Shown: positions 14,801-27,478 of the stretch, in pieces
Numbering within the stretch: the stretch's first letter is position 1
Layout: each line of letters starts with the position of its first letter
From: Diploscapter coronatus
Lineage: Eukaryota; Nematoda; Chromadorea; Rhabditida; Rhabditidae
Assembly (NCBI GenBank): GCA_964036155.1
Contig: OZ038423.1
Span: forward strand, 22,273,249 to 22,337,248
DNA length: 64,000 bases
Direction of reading: 5' to 3'
Notes under the pieces: model-generated
What the model was told of the DNA's origin: nothing
The model's input: the letters and a program-made list of their open reading frames with translations, nothing else
Databases searched by the model: none
Position numbers and translations under genes: made by a program

Positions 14801-17800
14801 TGGGAAAATATCGTCCTAAAATTGAATCTTTTGAACTTTTTTAGAAAATTTTTATGAAAACCTATGTCTCCTAGCCCTGCATCTTGACTCTTGCGAATTA
14901 TTTTGATCTTCACTAGAATTACTTACCGTAGTCGGTAAAACTGTAGATGATTTGCCTAAAATAGAGCGTTTCTTTTTCTCCTGTTAATTTTTAGTCTAAC
15001 CTAAATTTTGAATATCGAGTTTAGAAGAAGAAGTGTCATCATTAGACTTTGAAGGAAGTCGGCTCTGAAAGAAACACCTTTATTTATGCTTGCACCATTT
15101 ATTAATCGGAATTTTGATGAAATATGTTTCAAAAAAGATGTTAGAACGTATTTGAGAAGAAACTAGTAAAGTTAATTCAAAACGAATATCTTACAAAATT
15201 GTTTTCTTGGAGGAAGAGTCCCGTAGAATATCGTAGATTTGAAGTAGGTATAGGTAAAGTCAGAAGTCCATGAATAGCGAAGCTCACTCTAGGCGTTGTG
15301 TCGTAAATTTCGAATGGGAATACGGGATATTGCGACATTACTTGAAACGTTAGGTGAAGTTGAAAAGAATTCGACTGGACTTTGTATGTATAGATTACCT
15401 ACAGTAGTTGAAGAAAACTGGGCGGGGTTTAGGTGAAATTCAATTTTAGGATGATACGTATGCCGCTGAAGATTAGCTTTTGAAATTCAGAAATCGGAAC
15501 AAACGAAACTAAATTTAGAAAAACTGTTTCAAAAATATTCAGAATGAAAACTAAATTTTTAATAATTTGACCACCTTGTTATACTATTCTGAGACTTGTT
15601 CAAAATAAAAAAATGAAAGTTATGCTGATTTTGAAATTTTCAGGCGAGGCGTATTTGGTGATCTCCAGGGCCGAAATGCGTGACGCGATGAACATCATGC
15701 GGGACTACGATTGCGAGCCAAAAATCGACAGCATGAACTATGCCAGGGTCTTTCTCGAGGTAAAGTTCGCTTTTTTTTTTTTTATTTTTCAAGAAGCTTA
15801 TGCAATTTATTATGACGCTAGATGTTACATCTACTTTTCGTCATATTCTAATAGCGATGTGTAGCATAACATTTTTATCCAATTCAGTCTTTTTGACAAC
15901 ATTAAAGTTTAGGTTCTTAGCTCATATTTGTATGAATTTTTAATTTTCAGGCTATTCACACAAATCTGGCGTCGAATTTGGAATTGCTACAGGAACTTTG
16001 GGAACAGGTATTATTTTTTCTATGATTTATTTTATTTTATTTTTTCAGAAATTCTTCGTTTCTTCTGTGTCGCATATCGATTTGGTCGAGACTCTCAAGA
16101 ACGATTGGATGATCGAGTGCGAAAAGACCAATTTGGTTGATTTTTTCGTTATTTTTGAATTTTATGATTTTTATATAAAAGCAAAAAGTACATTATGGAG
16201 AAGACTTTGATACTATATTTTAGAATTTTTGAGACATTTGAAAATCATCTAGAAAATTAGGTATCATCATGACTAAATTAGATTTTTTAACAATTGCATA
16301 GTTTTACGAAGTGTGGGAAATTTCAGCATCCAAGTCAGCCAGAAACGAGCTTCGAGACGGGCATCTATTCGTGCACTTCGATAGGCAGGGCTACTGCCGA
16401 TGCGGCGTTGAGGACGGATATTTCGCTGGTAAATTCATTTGATTTTCATGCCAATTCATCTTCTTGTTTTTGATTAGAATTTGTCTATTTCGAACACTTT
16501 AGCTTGAAAATCGCATGATTCGATCATTTTCTTTCAGTTCATACTCCACGACCTCGACCGAGCAAATCAATTGATGGTTCTCGCAAACGAACTGCATCTC
16601 GTTTATTTGGTGGGCTTTTTTATTTCAATTCAGTATAGGATTTGATGAGTTAAAGCGTTTTTCTGGATATTTTTGAAAATCGTTTATTTTAGGTGACTCC
16701 TTCGAATGCAATTTTCTGGGAGAGTCGAGAGGAGTGGGCGAATCTGGAGTCCATCTACAAGCAGCTCAATGACGATGAAAAGAAAGTCGCCAAACTGGTA
16801 AATTGAAAATGAGATTCGAAAATTAAGGAACGAACTTTTTAAGGCTTGTATGATAGTAAAGTAAAAGTGACTTCTAATATGCAATTTTCTCCCCTAACTT
16901 CACTAGACTATACTACTCTATGAACTTTACAAATTATTCCGAAAGCGAGATAGTTAGAGAAAGAGATTTTTCGTCATTTTTTTATCCTAAGCTATATTCA
17001 CTTCAAGTGTTGTAGTATCATTATCGATTGAGCAGAAAACTTGTAGGTTTCAATTTTTCATGAAAAAATTAACAAAATTCATTGCAACAAATTGCACCAG
17101 TCGACAGTAAGGTTATTGAAGACTTTTCAAACTTATTTGCATTTCATTAAATGATTTTTTTTTGTAATTCAGGCCCACGTCAAAGAATCCTTTCTGCACC
17201 AGAGAGCCAGCGGTGACAAGAATGGTCAAAAACCGAAAGAGGAGGTTGTTTATGTAGGTTTTTTTGAGAAAGTAAGATTAAAGAGAAATTTCATTGTTCT
17301 AGCCGGAAATATGAAAAAAAAAATGGCAATGACATCACATTTTCATTTATTAGAGAAAGAATGATTTCTTTGAATGTTTATTATGTTTTATCTTTCTATC
17401 CATACTGTGTTATTCGCAAGACTCATGAACTTTTCATGAAACTAATTGGAATTGCATTGAAAAAACAGGCTGAAATATTTTTCACAGATATCGATGTTTT
17501 TTTCCAGGAGCACAATCGATTCTTCTGCTCTCTGGCGCTGTATCGACTGATCAGTGAAGAGCCATTCGACGATGTCGCGAAGCAGTTCAAACTCAGTCGG
17601 GGCGAGCTCGAAATTCTCCAACAGCAAAGTGCACAATATGCAAGTGAGTGCTTTTTCGCTCAATTTTTAGTAAAGATTCTATTTTCTAGTTTTTCTTCAA
17701 GAATTAAACTTTTATTGCGAAATTTCACTGATAAATTGTTGAGTATATTTTCGATGATAATGGCAATGTTATTGGTTACTAAACAGTGTTGGGTGGAAAT

Positions 17801-18893
17801 TCCGTTTCCGGTTTTCGAAATTTGACGGTACATTTTCTGCTCAACACGTTACTAAATAAATCTCCTATTACCCAAAATCTGAAACTCGTCTTCTCAAATT
17901 TCCAGCCAAAATCCTTCCATTTTGTCGCGAAATGGAGTGGCATCATTTGCTGATTCTGCTGAAGGACCTGCCATTTCGAATCGCGTTCGGAGTCAGAAAC
18001 GAGCTGAATGAACTGGTCCAAATCAGGGGAATCGATCAGAAACGGTAAATTCTCGCATTTTCTTTAACTGAATTTTATTTATCGAGTTCAAATTATCGAA
18101 AGAAAATGGAATGGTTTATATGATTTGTTGAAACATATGAAATCGTTTTTATTCGAACGGTAAGAATTTCAATCCTAAGAAAAGATTCTTTTCATCCAAT
18201 GAATCTTATCGAGACTAAACAAATCGCATTAGAAATTTTAAAAAATCACAATTTTGCGAAACCCTTTTTTGGATTTCAGAGCTCGCGCACTTTTCTCTGA
18301 CGGCTTCAATTCCTGGGCGAAAACCCTGTGGGCTTCCAGCGACCGCATTTCCACTGCTCTTACACAGGTTATTTATGGAGAAAATTTACTAAATTTCCAA
18401 ACCCTGAAAAATGTTTCCGAATTTCACTAGCTTCATTCGGTTTTTAAAGAAATATTAGTATTTAGGTTTTCTGCTAAACTTGCAAACTGTTTGTTACTTT
18501 TCAGACCTTTCCGATGTTCAACTGCAGTTACAAATTTGAGTGGCTGGTCGGCGAGGAGCCACTTCCTCTGCCTGAAGCTGCAGTGCGAATACAGCAACGA
18601 GCCGGGGAATTATTGGAGAGCAGATTGCGGTAATTGAGACTTCTTATTTACTCGTAGTACTTTTCGTAGCGGTCAAGCTATTAAACAACTTGAAAACCGA
18701 TGAAGATAGCATTTTGCTGAAACCTACTTCTGAATTTGTTGATTTTAAAAATCGTCTTTCGCTTGGCACTATTAAAATAATCATTTATAAAAGGGTATTT
18801 TTATGAAGCATATTTACTTTGAATTTATATTTCAGAGAACAAGGCTTCGACACCTCCCATCTGAAACATATGCTCGACAATGTCAAGGGTTGA
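8802..18893 (+). CDS. Pol-theta helicase-like protein with degenerate ATPase motifs
   Basis: Twenty-five exons, from 8802-9020 and 9170-9290 to 18505-18629 and 18836-18893, all join in phase to about 846 residues. The fold follows the Mus308/Pol-theta (and HELQ) superfamily 2 helicase from the Q-motif region through the winged-helix and ratchet parts, as in [36 protein letters not shown] and [16 protein letters not shown]-loop remains (PPNTGKS, about 101-107). The DExH box reads HEFH (about 199-202), the SAT motif reads GNY (about 238-240), motif V is rewritten, and the arginine motif VI reads QIGARCTK (about 445-452). It ends after the helicase region, with no polymerase domain. Proteins of this family act in end joining or fork repair. 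Here ATP hydrolysis looks doubtful, so a scaffold role is possible. Intron 13 (11718-15643) hosts two minus-strand genes. Confidence 0.87.
11937..13159 (-). CDS. Small charged coiled-coil protein, nested
   Basis: Five exons (13154-13159, 12744-12853, 12625-12700, 12334-12435, 11937-12113) join in phase to about 156 residues. The first exon is only ATG GAT, seven bases after a GATTTAG acceptor, so a trans-spliced leader is likely. Almost the whole protein is Arg/Glu/Gln/Met-rich helix, for example [20 protein letters not shown] and [20 protein letters not shown], predicting one long coiled coil with no signal peptide or other domain. It lies inside the big intron of the Pol-theta-like gene on the opposite strand, about 450 bp downstream of the homeobox gene. 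I do not recognise a family. The tail resembles NonO-type coiled coils only in composition. Confidence 0.7.
12931..13013. repeat. Inverted-repeat hairpin
   Basis: CCGGGCGGAATTC (12952-12964) and GAATTCCGCCCGG (12981-12993) are perfect reverse complements with a 16-base loop. Imperfect pairing (ATTTCAAT...TCGA on both sides) extends the arms to about 34 bases. It lies in the first intron of the coiled-coil gene. It is more GC-rich than its surroundings and looks like a miniature inverted-repeat element. Confidence 0.65.
13616..15338 (-). CDS. ceh-10: Paired-like homeobox protein with CVC domain (VSX/CEH-10 type)
   Basis: A nuclear transcription factor of the Vsx class, known for neuronal fate roles. 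Exons: 15195-15338 (start [13 protein letters not shown]), about 15001-15064, one or two short exons near 14940-14985, 14692-14815, 13805-13877 and 13616-13755. The homeodomain runs from [22 protein letters not shown] through LSEDRIQ to [19 protein letters not shown]. The following [20 protein letters not shown] is the CVC hallmark. The tail is short (NWLMG...), so the C-terminus is brief compared with vertebrate Vsx. Joins just before the homeodomain are uncertain, and the join inside helix 3 is one base off. It is nested in an intron of the Pol-theta-like gene; the ceh-10 symbol is by class and remembered neighbourhood, not by a search. Confidence 0.83.
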
Positions 18894-19494
18894 AATGAAC
18901 GGTACATTTTAAAAAAAATTTCGTGATATTATCTAATAGTAAGATCTCGAGAGGATTTATGATAGATTTCGTTTATCAGGACTAGTTTTGACTCAGATTT
19001 ATTCGAATTTATCTAAATCTAAGCCATATGGTAGCTTTTACGTTGTTACTACATACTTTTTGACTACATTTTGGGTAACAAAGTAAGACAAATCCATAAT
19101 TTACTGATGATCAAATTTGGTAATTTCTTCTTAAAATACGGTCAACGGTGTCATATTTTTTGCCTTTTCGTTATGTTATACAAAACATCCTGGTAGATTT
19201 CATTAGCAAAACTCGTCTTTTCTGTAATAAAACTTTATTTGCGTATTTTCTTGTAAAATTCGGCACGAAGGGTCAATCACCCAAGAAGTTAATATCTTAT
19301 CCCGTAGTCTTTTTTTGCAAAAACCTAAGGCTTTTAGATCACAGATAGATTGAGATGGATTATTTTAATTTGAAAGACTAAGAAACTAACTCCTCCTATA
19401 TCATGATTTATTATGGCAACAGAGTGTTACACAATGTTGGTTTAGAAGGGGAGTAGCTTACGATTTTAGTGGTCAGAATTTTCAAATTGACGAC
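18894..19494. other. Convergent intergenic region
   Basis: About 600 bp between two convergent gene ends (Pol-theta-like, plus; selenoprotein S/glutaredoxin fusion, minus). AT-rich, with no motif-bearing ORF. Expected to hold both 3' UTRs. Confidence 0.5.
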
Positions 19495-20671
19495 TTATTC
19501 GACGGTGATAGAGTGAATGAGTCCCTCGAGAGTGCCGTCCTGGAAAAGTTTCGTCGCGTCATCGCAGCCACCGATCAAATTCCCACCAATGAAAAGCTGC
19601 AAATTTAAAAAAATTAACACTTTTAAAATTTATGAAAAGATAAGTTTTTGAAACAAAAATGTAAGTTACCTTCGGAACCGTTTTAGTACCATATCTTTGA
19701 ACGAAAACGGCCTGAACCTGATCCCCGAACTTCTCATCTCCCTCGTCCAATTCGATGTAATCGTAGAACTTCCTGTCCAAGCGGAAAGTCGCCAGAATCG
19801 ATTTTAGTTTTCTGAAACGAAAGTAATTTGCAGATTACATTTTCGATCTTTGAGCACTTCTACGAATTTTTGATAGAAACGAGTAATTGAACCCCTATGA
19901 AATAGATAATCCAGAAAATGAATTGTCTTTGTGAAATTTTAATTTTTCTTCAAATTTCATACCTGCAAAAAGGACACCAACTTTTGCTGAACATGACTAT
20001 GGGTTTGGCTTTGATGCGGCGATCGATGAACTCTTCCGCAGTTTCAGGTTTTGACGGCTTTTTCTTGAGCATTTCACGAACTTCATGTTTCTGAATAGCA
20101 TTTCCCAGCACCGAACACGATTCTTCGAGCTCCTAAAACAATTCTTCTTTTGAATTTCGTGTTTCAAGAAAATGTATCCTTTTGATAAGCTTGCCATAAA
20201 AATAAATTGAAAATGAAAATATCCTAACCTTCAAAAGCTCCTCGTTCCTCTTCTTCTTTTTCTCCTCTTCCTGCACCTTCAATTCTTCGGAGACTTTGTT
20301 GTGATGCTCTTGTTGTCGTTCGCGAATATCCTTCAGTTTTCCACGATTCCAATCGTCATCTAAAAATGATATTTTGCCATTTACAAAAAAAATCACATGA
20401 AGTGTTAGTGTACATTGTTTATGTTGGGTATAGTAATTAAAAGAAAGCCAAATTTTTAGATCGAAAAATCTAGAAAGATGATTACGTTATTTTTTAAAGT
20501 AAAGATTAAGAAAAAATACCTACCATACTTTTTCCTCAGTCCCTCTTCCTCCTTGTACTGAGCAGCCTTGTGAATGGGCGTGACGTACTTCTGGTAGAGG
20601 AAATAGAAGACGATCAGTCCGAACGACACGTACCAACCGTAGTCCGACAGGAAGGGCAGAACTGGAAGCAT
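19495..20671 (-). CDS. Selenoprotein S-like membrane protein fused to glutaredoxin
   Basis: Five exons (20524-20671, 20229-20359, 19963-20132, about 19670-19813, 19495-19597) join in phase to about 230 residues. Residues 1-50 match the SELENOS/VIMP N-terminus: a single membrane helix (DYGWYVSFGLIVFYFLYQKY) followed by a charged helix (RERQQEHHNKVSEELKVQ) in the region that contacts VCP/p97 in SELENOS. From about residue 130 a complete glutaredoxin domain follows: PIVMFSKSWCPFCRKLKSIL with a CPFC active site, TKTVPKLFIGG with the cis-proline, and GGCDDATKLF for glutathione binding. SELENOS normally ends in a disordered selenocysteine tail, so a Grx domain stands in its place. Expected site is the ER membrane with the redox domain in the cytosol. 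Partner genes are not evident. Confidence 0.85.
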
Positions 20672-21813
20672 TTTTGTTAGATTTCTTTCAAACCGTCGCT
20701 AGTCTTCGTTAACTAGTGACTATTTTCTGTGAGTAAAGTGACTTTGAATGTTTTCTAGAAACCTATCATAAAAATATGGGTTTTTAGCTCCACTATCTTT
20801 GAAGGTTGAAAACTATTTGAATTTTGGATTTTAAGAAAAAGAATCTACTATGCCACTAATAGAGGGATTCAAAATAATTCTCTATCAAAAACTTTGAACT
20901 TACTTCTATCGACGACCATATTTCTCGAACTTCGATTTTCGAGCTGCTTTATCCTGAAATTAAATTTTTTATCGAAACTCCTCAGAAATTGCGAAAAAAA
21001 TCACGAAGGGGAATATTTTTCGAGCAAGTGGGTCAATTTTCTAAAAGTATTCTCTTGTGTGGGAGCAAATTATCTCCAATCTGGGAATAAAACGGAAAGT
21101 AGAAAATAAAAAATGAATTGCTGACGTCGACAGAGAGAGCCCTATTGTAAATGCTGAGCCAATTGAAGGGGGAAAAGGGGAAATTTGCCTAGCGGGCAAT
21201 GAAGCGAGATAGTGCGGGCAGAGAGGAGAGGGGAAGGGAAGCAGGGGGCGGGGCTCCCCTCTCTAATCAATAACCCCTGCATGTGAGTGGGGTGGGAACG
21301 AGAATTGGGAGAGACGACCCTCTGAATCCAGCTTTATCTTTCTTTTTCTTTCATTAGCGTTCTGGAGATAGAGAAGTCTCGATTCCTGTATGTTTCACGA
21401 ATTCGTCTGATCACTTCCCGTTTTGAATAAAGCGTTCGTTCAAAGGGCTTGAAAGGATAATTTTTTGTTTGGAGAATTGTTAGAGAATCTATTCTTTTTT
21501 TCTTGTAAGAATTATTGTTGAAACTTGTCGATAACGATTTCTGGTCTTGTGAGATCGGGTTCAAACGCTCGTGATTTACTTTTTCCTTTCTTTTCTCCTC
21601 CCTATTTGTTGCGATTTATTTCTCATCTTTTTATCAGTCATTCTCAAAAATTGATTCTTTCTTTATATTTCAAAGTTCATGAAGTCAAACCAATTTTCGC
21701 TAGAATAATGCTCGTATTTGTGGCGAGACTTTTTAAATCTAAAATTTCCCCGATTGCAGGGTATTTGCCGTCGATCGAGCACTTGTCTAGTCGTTCGAAT
21801 TTGTGGCCGGGAG
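20672..21813. promoter_or_regulatory. Divergent promoter region with GC-rich purine patch
   Basis: This 1.1 kb gap separates two divergent starts (SELENOS-glutaredoxin, minus; CHIC, plus). At about 21125-21310 composition changes sharply to G-rich purine runs (GGCAGAGAGGAGAGGGGAAG, GGGGGCGGGGCTCCCC), unlike the AT-rich flanks. Such a patch is a likely promoter or GAGA/Sp1-like site cluster, but I cannot assign a factor. Confidence 0.45.
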
Positions 21814-23537
<1,724 letters not shown>

Positions 23538-24675
23538 AAATAAATGATAAAGCCATGCTAAATTCGAAAGTCATAAGTTTACGATCAGGTACATTTTGGG
23601 TAGGTATACTTATTTCAAAATTTTTTTCAATTTCAAACTAGTCTTTCTACAAATTTGCATTTTGATAGAAAGTATACCGTGCCCTTTTCGTAGTATTACC
23701 TTTTGAAAGTAATCAGATCTAGACAGGGCTTAACCCAGATCCTCAGTACGGACTTGTGATAAATAAAAATACCCTTTAACTTTTAATTTTGGGTTCCCTT
23801 GTGTATCAAATTTCTATAGAGAAAAATCTATTTGAGTTCCCCTCCCCCTACAAATTTTCGTTCTGGCTAAAACCCTGCCTGGATCTGAGAAAATAAGATT
23901 TTTGACAAATTGACGGATATTCGAAAGCTTTTCACAACAAATGTCGACTGATCGTTTTCATTTGTTCATTTCTAACACGGGTCCGACTCTGAACCTTTTC
24001 ACCCAAATGCACATAGTTTGCAAAAAAATTCTGGATAAATATTCATTTTTCGAGATTTTGAATCAGACGATTCAAAATATTTTACGAACATTTGAATTCA
24101 CATGAGTCGTTTAAAAATCGTATTTCGTAGACTTTGATTCACAAAATAGTCGAAGATACAGTATATCTAATCATGTCACATGTTAACTTGTAAAGTCTGT
24201 ACAATTGATCGTTTTTAAGAAATTCTGAAAAATTTCTAGTGACAGAGTACGCAAAAAGTTTGGGCTGTTTTTGATTCCTTTTGAAAAATCCATCACCAAG
24301 ATACGTGACTAAACTTTAGTATGAAAATGGCCTAGACTTTATGCGCACCCTGTAAAAAATCTGAATTTTCAAATTGTCTCATTTTTAGACCGTGTTTCTT
24401 CTAGCTGATTTCTTTCAATTCGCAACATATTTAGTCTTTACAAAACACCGCAATTCACATATTTCTACCTAGGATTTATCGAAGATAAACATTGTGAAAA
24501 TCTATATTTTGAATGAGGATGCTTTATTCAAAGTGTGATAAAAATACGACTTCAAAAATCTGCACCTTTTAATTTTTGGAAATTTTTATCACACGATTTT
24601 CAAATTGAAATTGACTATGATGTAGTTCAAGATTCAATAAAAATATCTGAAATTAAAAAAAAAAAAAAGAAAATA
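23538..24675. other. Convergent intergenic region
   Basis: About 1.1 kb between the convergent ends of the CHIC gene and the CHK-type kinase. AT-rich, with no ORF carrying a recognisable motif and no splice-consistent model. Presumably 3' UTRs and spacer. Confidence 0.5.
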
Positions 24676-27478
24676 TTATTTCCTATGATAAATGTCGTAA
24701 TAGTGGAGGAAATCCTTGAGAAGTGCCATCAATTTTTCCTTCAGAGCGTCGAAAATTCGAGTTTTCTCGTCCTGGGGCAAATCGCTTTGGACTTGTTGCT
24801 AAAATGGTTTTCTTTTCAAAATTAAAAATATTTAAAAGTGAAACTCTTCGTGTAATAATTTGATCAATCCATGAATGAGAAACTCTTTGCTAAACTTTCC
24901 GAAACGTAAAGATATTTTATTTGGAAACGAAACATCAACGGTATCCATTTTGATAATTATCCGAAATTATTTGTAAAATCTTTGAAACATACCCCAACCA
25001 CAGCTCCAAAAGCCGGTAAAATCAACGTACCACAAGTGACGAATAGCTGCTCGTAACTTTTCTTCAGCTAAAATGGAGAATTTTATACAAGTCGGAAGAA
25101 ATTGAAACGCTACATTTTCCAGTGAGAACGGCGGCTCTTCGCCGTGTAGAAGTTCCTTCAGATACGAATAATATCGCTCCACCAGATATTCCCATCTGAA
25201 ATGTAAGACCTTTTTGTAAGCTTCACTCAGCTTGAAAGAAAGACCTTTGTAAATATTGGGTGAGGTTTACAAACTAGTGAAGTTACAGGCAACTAAAATG
25301 TAAATAAAACTATTCAACAGTCTCATCCTATGATGAAAAATAGAAATTTTAATGCAATCCGAAATAAGTTACATCTTCATTCTCGCTTTCTTCGTTCGAA
25401 ACAACCTCTTGCTCAACATGATGCAACTCTTTTGATCATGTGCGCGCGTCTAAACCCATGGGGCATTAACTCAGTGGTAGAGTGTTTGATCTGCATCTTC
25501 CAATTGCAAGCATCGCATCAAAAAGTCGGGTTTTCGATCAACCCATGCTCCACGTTTTTGCAAAAATTCAGAAGATTCTTGTAAAATCACCGACCACCCA
25601 TTTGAAGTTATCCATTTGCTTTCTTTTTGTCAGCATTTCTCTTCTATCCAAATAAAATGTTCTTTTTTCAAAACTCGAAAATCCCAACTCACTTTTCCTG
25701 TCGATCTTTACCGCTCAGCCCACAGATGAAGAATCGGACCATATCCTCTGTCGGACAACCAAAGTGGGTGATCTAGAAATCGATATAAAATATTGGTTTT
25801 TCATTATTTCTAACCTGAAAATCGATAATCTTCACGAGTTTCTTGTGTTTATTTTCGTCCAGCTGCCAGAGTAAATTTGCATTCCACAGGTCACCGTGCA
25901 CCCAGGCGTTGCCGATATCTAAATATTCGAAATTTTGAAGAAGATTAACTTTAACAAACTCAATTCCTTAGGTACGGTGTCTAATCGTGACATATCCAGC
26001 AGATGCACGATGAGTTTCTTGACTTCCTCGACTCCTTCTTTGATTTCTGGGTCTGGCAAAACGTTTCCAATAAGATCGAGCATATTGTTCATCATGTCCT
26101 GAAATCTTGTTGCTTTATGAAAGCACCACATTTTACAATTTATTAGATTAGTTTTAACAATCCTTAAAATTGGTTCAATCGTTACGTGCGAAACTATAAG
26201 AGGAGAGATATTCCCTTATTTTCCTACCATATTCAATTTCATTTCGCATGTTACGGTAAGACGATTTTTTCAGAGCAAAATTTCTTAACGAGTATAAGGA
26301 CCACCTCTTTCATCATTGCCTGCTGCACTTCAGCTAGGGAATTTCCCTGAATAATTGCCAATTTGTCTTCAGGCATCATAATAGACTGAGCATTGATCGC
26401 AGCTAGCCCCTTCAGGACCTAAATTTTCAAACTTATCCCAGAATTTAGCTAAATTTCCGAACCTGCTCAACTTCATCGACCGCGAAATTCTCGTAGATTG
26501 GGAAACTAATGCCATTCACTAACTCCATTCCGATAAATCCTAAATCTCTTCTTGTTTTAGAAGATTTTTTACAAATTACCGATATTCGATGTCTCAGTGA
26601 ATTTCCTAGAAAAGAATATTTTGGATAGCTTCATTTTGTCGTCTTTCACCTTCGAGAAGAGCTCGAGAAAATCGACTTCTTTGTTGTGAAACTGAAAGAA
26701 ACTCAGATGATATCGGTACTAATCTGCAAATGAATTATTTTATTGTTAGAAAGAAGTAATTACCATATAAACAATTTGCCATTAAAGTATGGAAGATTTT
26801 AGTTGATTCAATTATACCTACTTTCTTAGCCTGAATCTCAAACTTGGCGAATCCCTCTTCGAATTCGGCCTTCCTTTTCTCATCCAATTCCATTCCATTT
26901 TGCATGGTTTCAGCCATACTTTTCGTGTTCGTTAGACTGCACACTTTCAGGACAAAACTGAAGGTTTTTAGCACTACCTTTATTGGGTGTTTTTAAAAAT
27001 ATTATTTATTTAGATAGTTGAATATCATCATCAGTTCCTGAACGCTCATAGCAGAAAAATACTTTCATAAGGATATTGTTGCAACATATAAAAATCTTGA
27101 TCTTCTCTCCTTCACTATGAAAATTTCATATTTTATGGCGAAAACATCGTACAATATAATATTTTTTTCAAGAATTTGTCGTTTATAGAAACATTTTTAA
27201 AACAAGACAATTACTCGCTTACGTTTTTAATTCGTCACATTCGCCCGATTTGAAGACGCTTTGCACTTTGATAATCCGACTCAAAAATCCCTAAACTTCT
27301 TCTAAAAATTGCTATTTGGTGCTTTTTTTTAAACCTTTTTCTCCCCGATTTCTTCGAGCTTCGTGTGATCCTCGTCGAATTTCAGGTCCACACCCATTTG
27401 CTCTTTTATTGTGTCTTCAATATCTTTCCAGACAACGTGAGTCTGCATTATTCCAGTACCGAGATCGAGTAGAGACAT
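24676..27478 (-). CDS. CHK-domain (EcKL/DUF1679) small-molecule kinase-like protein
   Basis: About eleven exons on the minus strand, starting MSLLDLGTGIMQTHVVWKD at 27478 (27335-27478, about 27223-27290, 26821-26958 and onward) and ending LLKDFLHYYDIYHRK at 24676. The protein is about 400 residues, usual for nematode CHK-like kinases of the choline kinase/aminoglycoside phosphotransferase fold. Visible catalytic features are the phosphate-transfer motif NAWVHGDLWNANLLW (Brenner-type HGDxxxxN) and the metal-binding KIIDFQ. Relatives phosphorylate ecdysteroids or unknown hydroxylated small molecules, so the substrate cannot be named. Middle exon limits were read less carefully. A tRNA-like gene lies on the other strand in its intron at 25200-25690. 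Confidence 0.85.
25460..25552 (+). tRNA. tRNA-Ala(TGC)-like gene with 21-nt anticodon-loop intron
   Basis: A full cloverleaf can be drawn by hand. Acceptor stem GGGGCAT/ATGCTCC (25460-25466, 25545-25551) includes the G3:U70 pair that identifies alanine tRNAs, with A73 at 25552. D arm is ACTC/GAGT around AGTGGTA. Anticodon stem is TTTGA/TCAAA. T arm is GGGTT-TTCGATC-AACCC. The anticodon loop carries TGC at 25492-25494 followed by a 21-base insert (about 25496-25516) at the normal intron position 37/38. TTTTT at 25555-25559 would end Pol III transcription. The oddity is C instead of the near-universal T at position 33. It could be an active intron-bearing tRNA or a well-preserved pseudogene. 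Confidence 0.6.
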
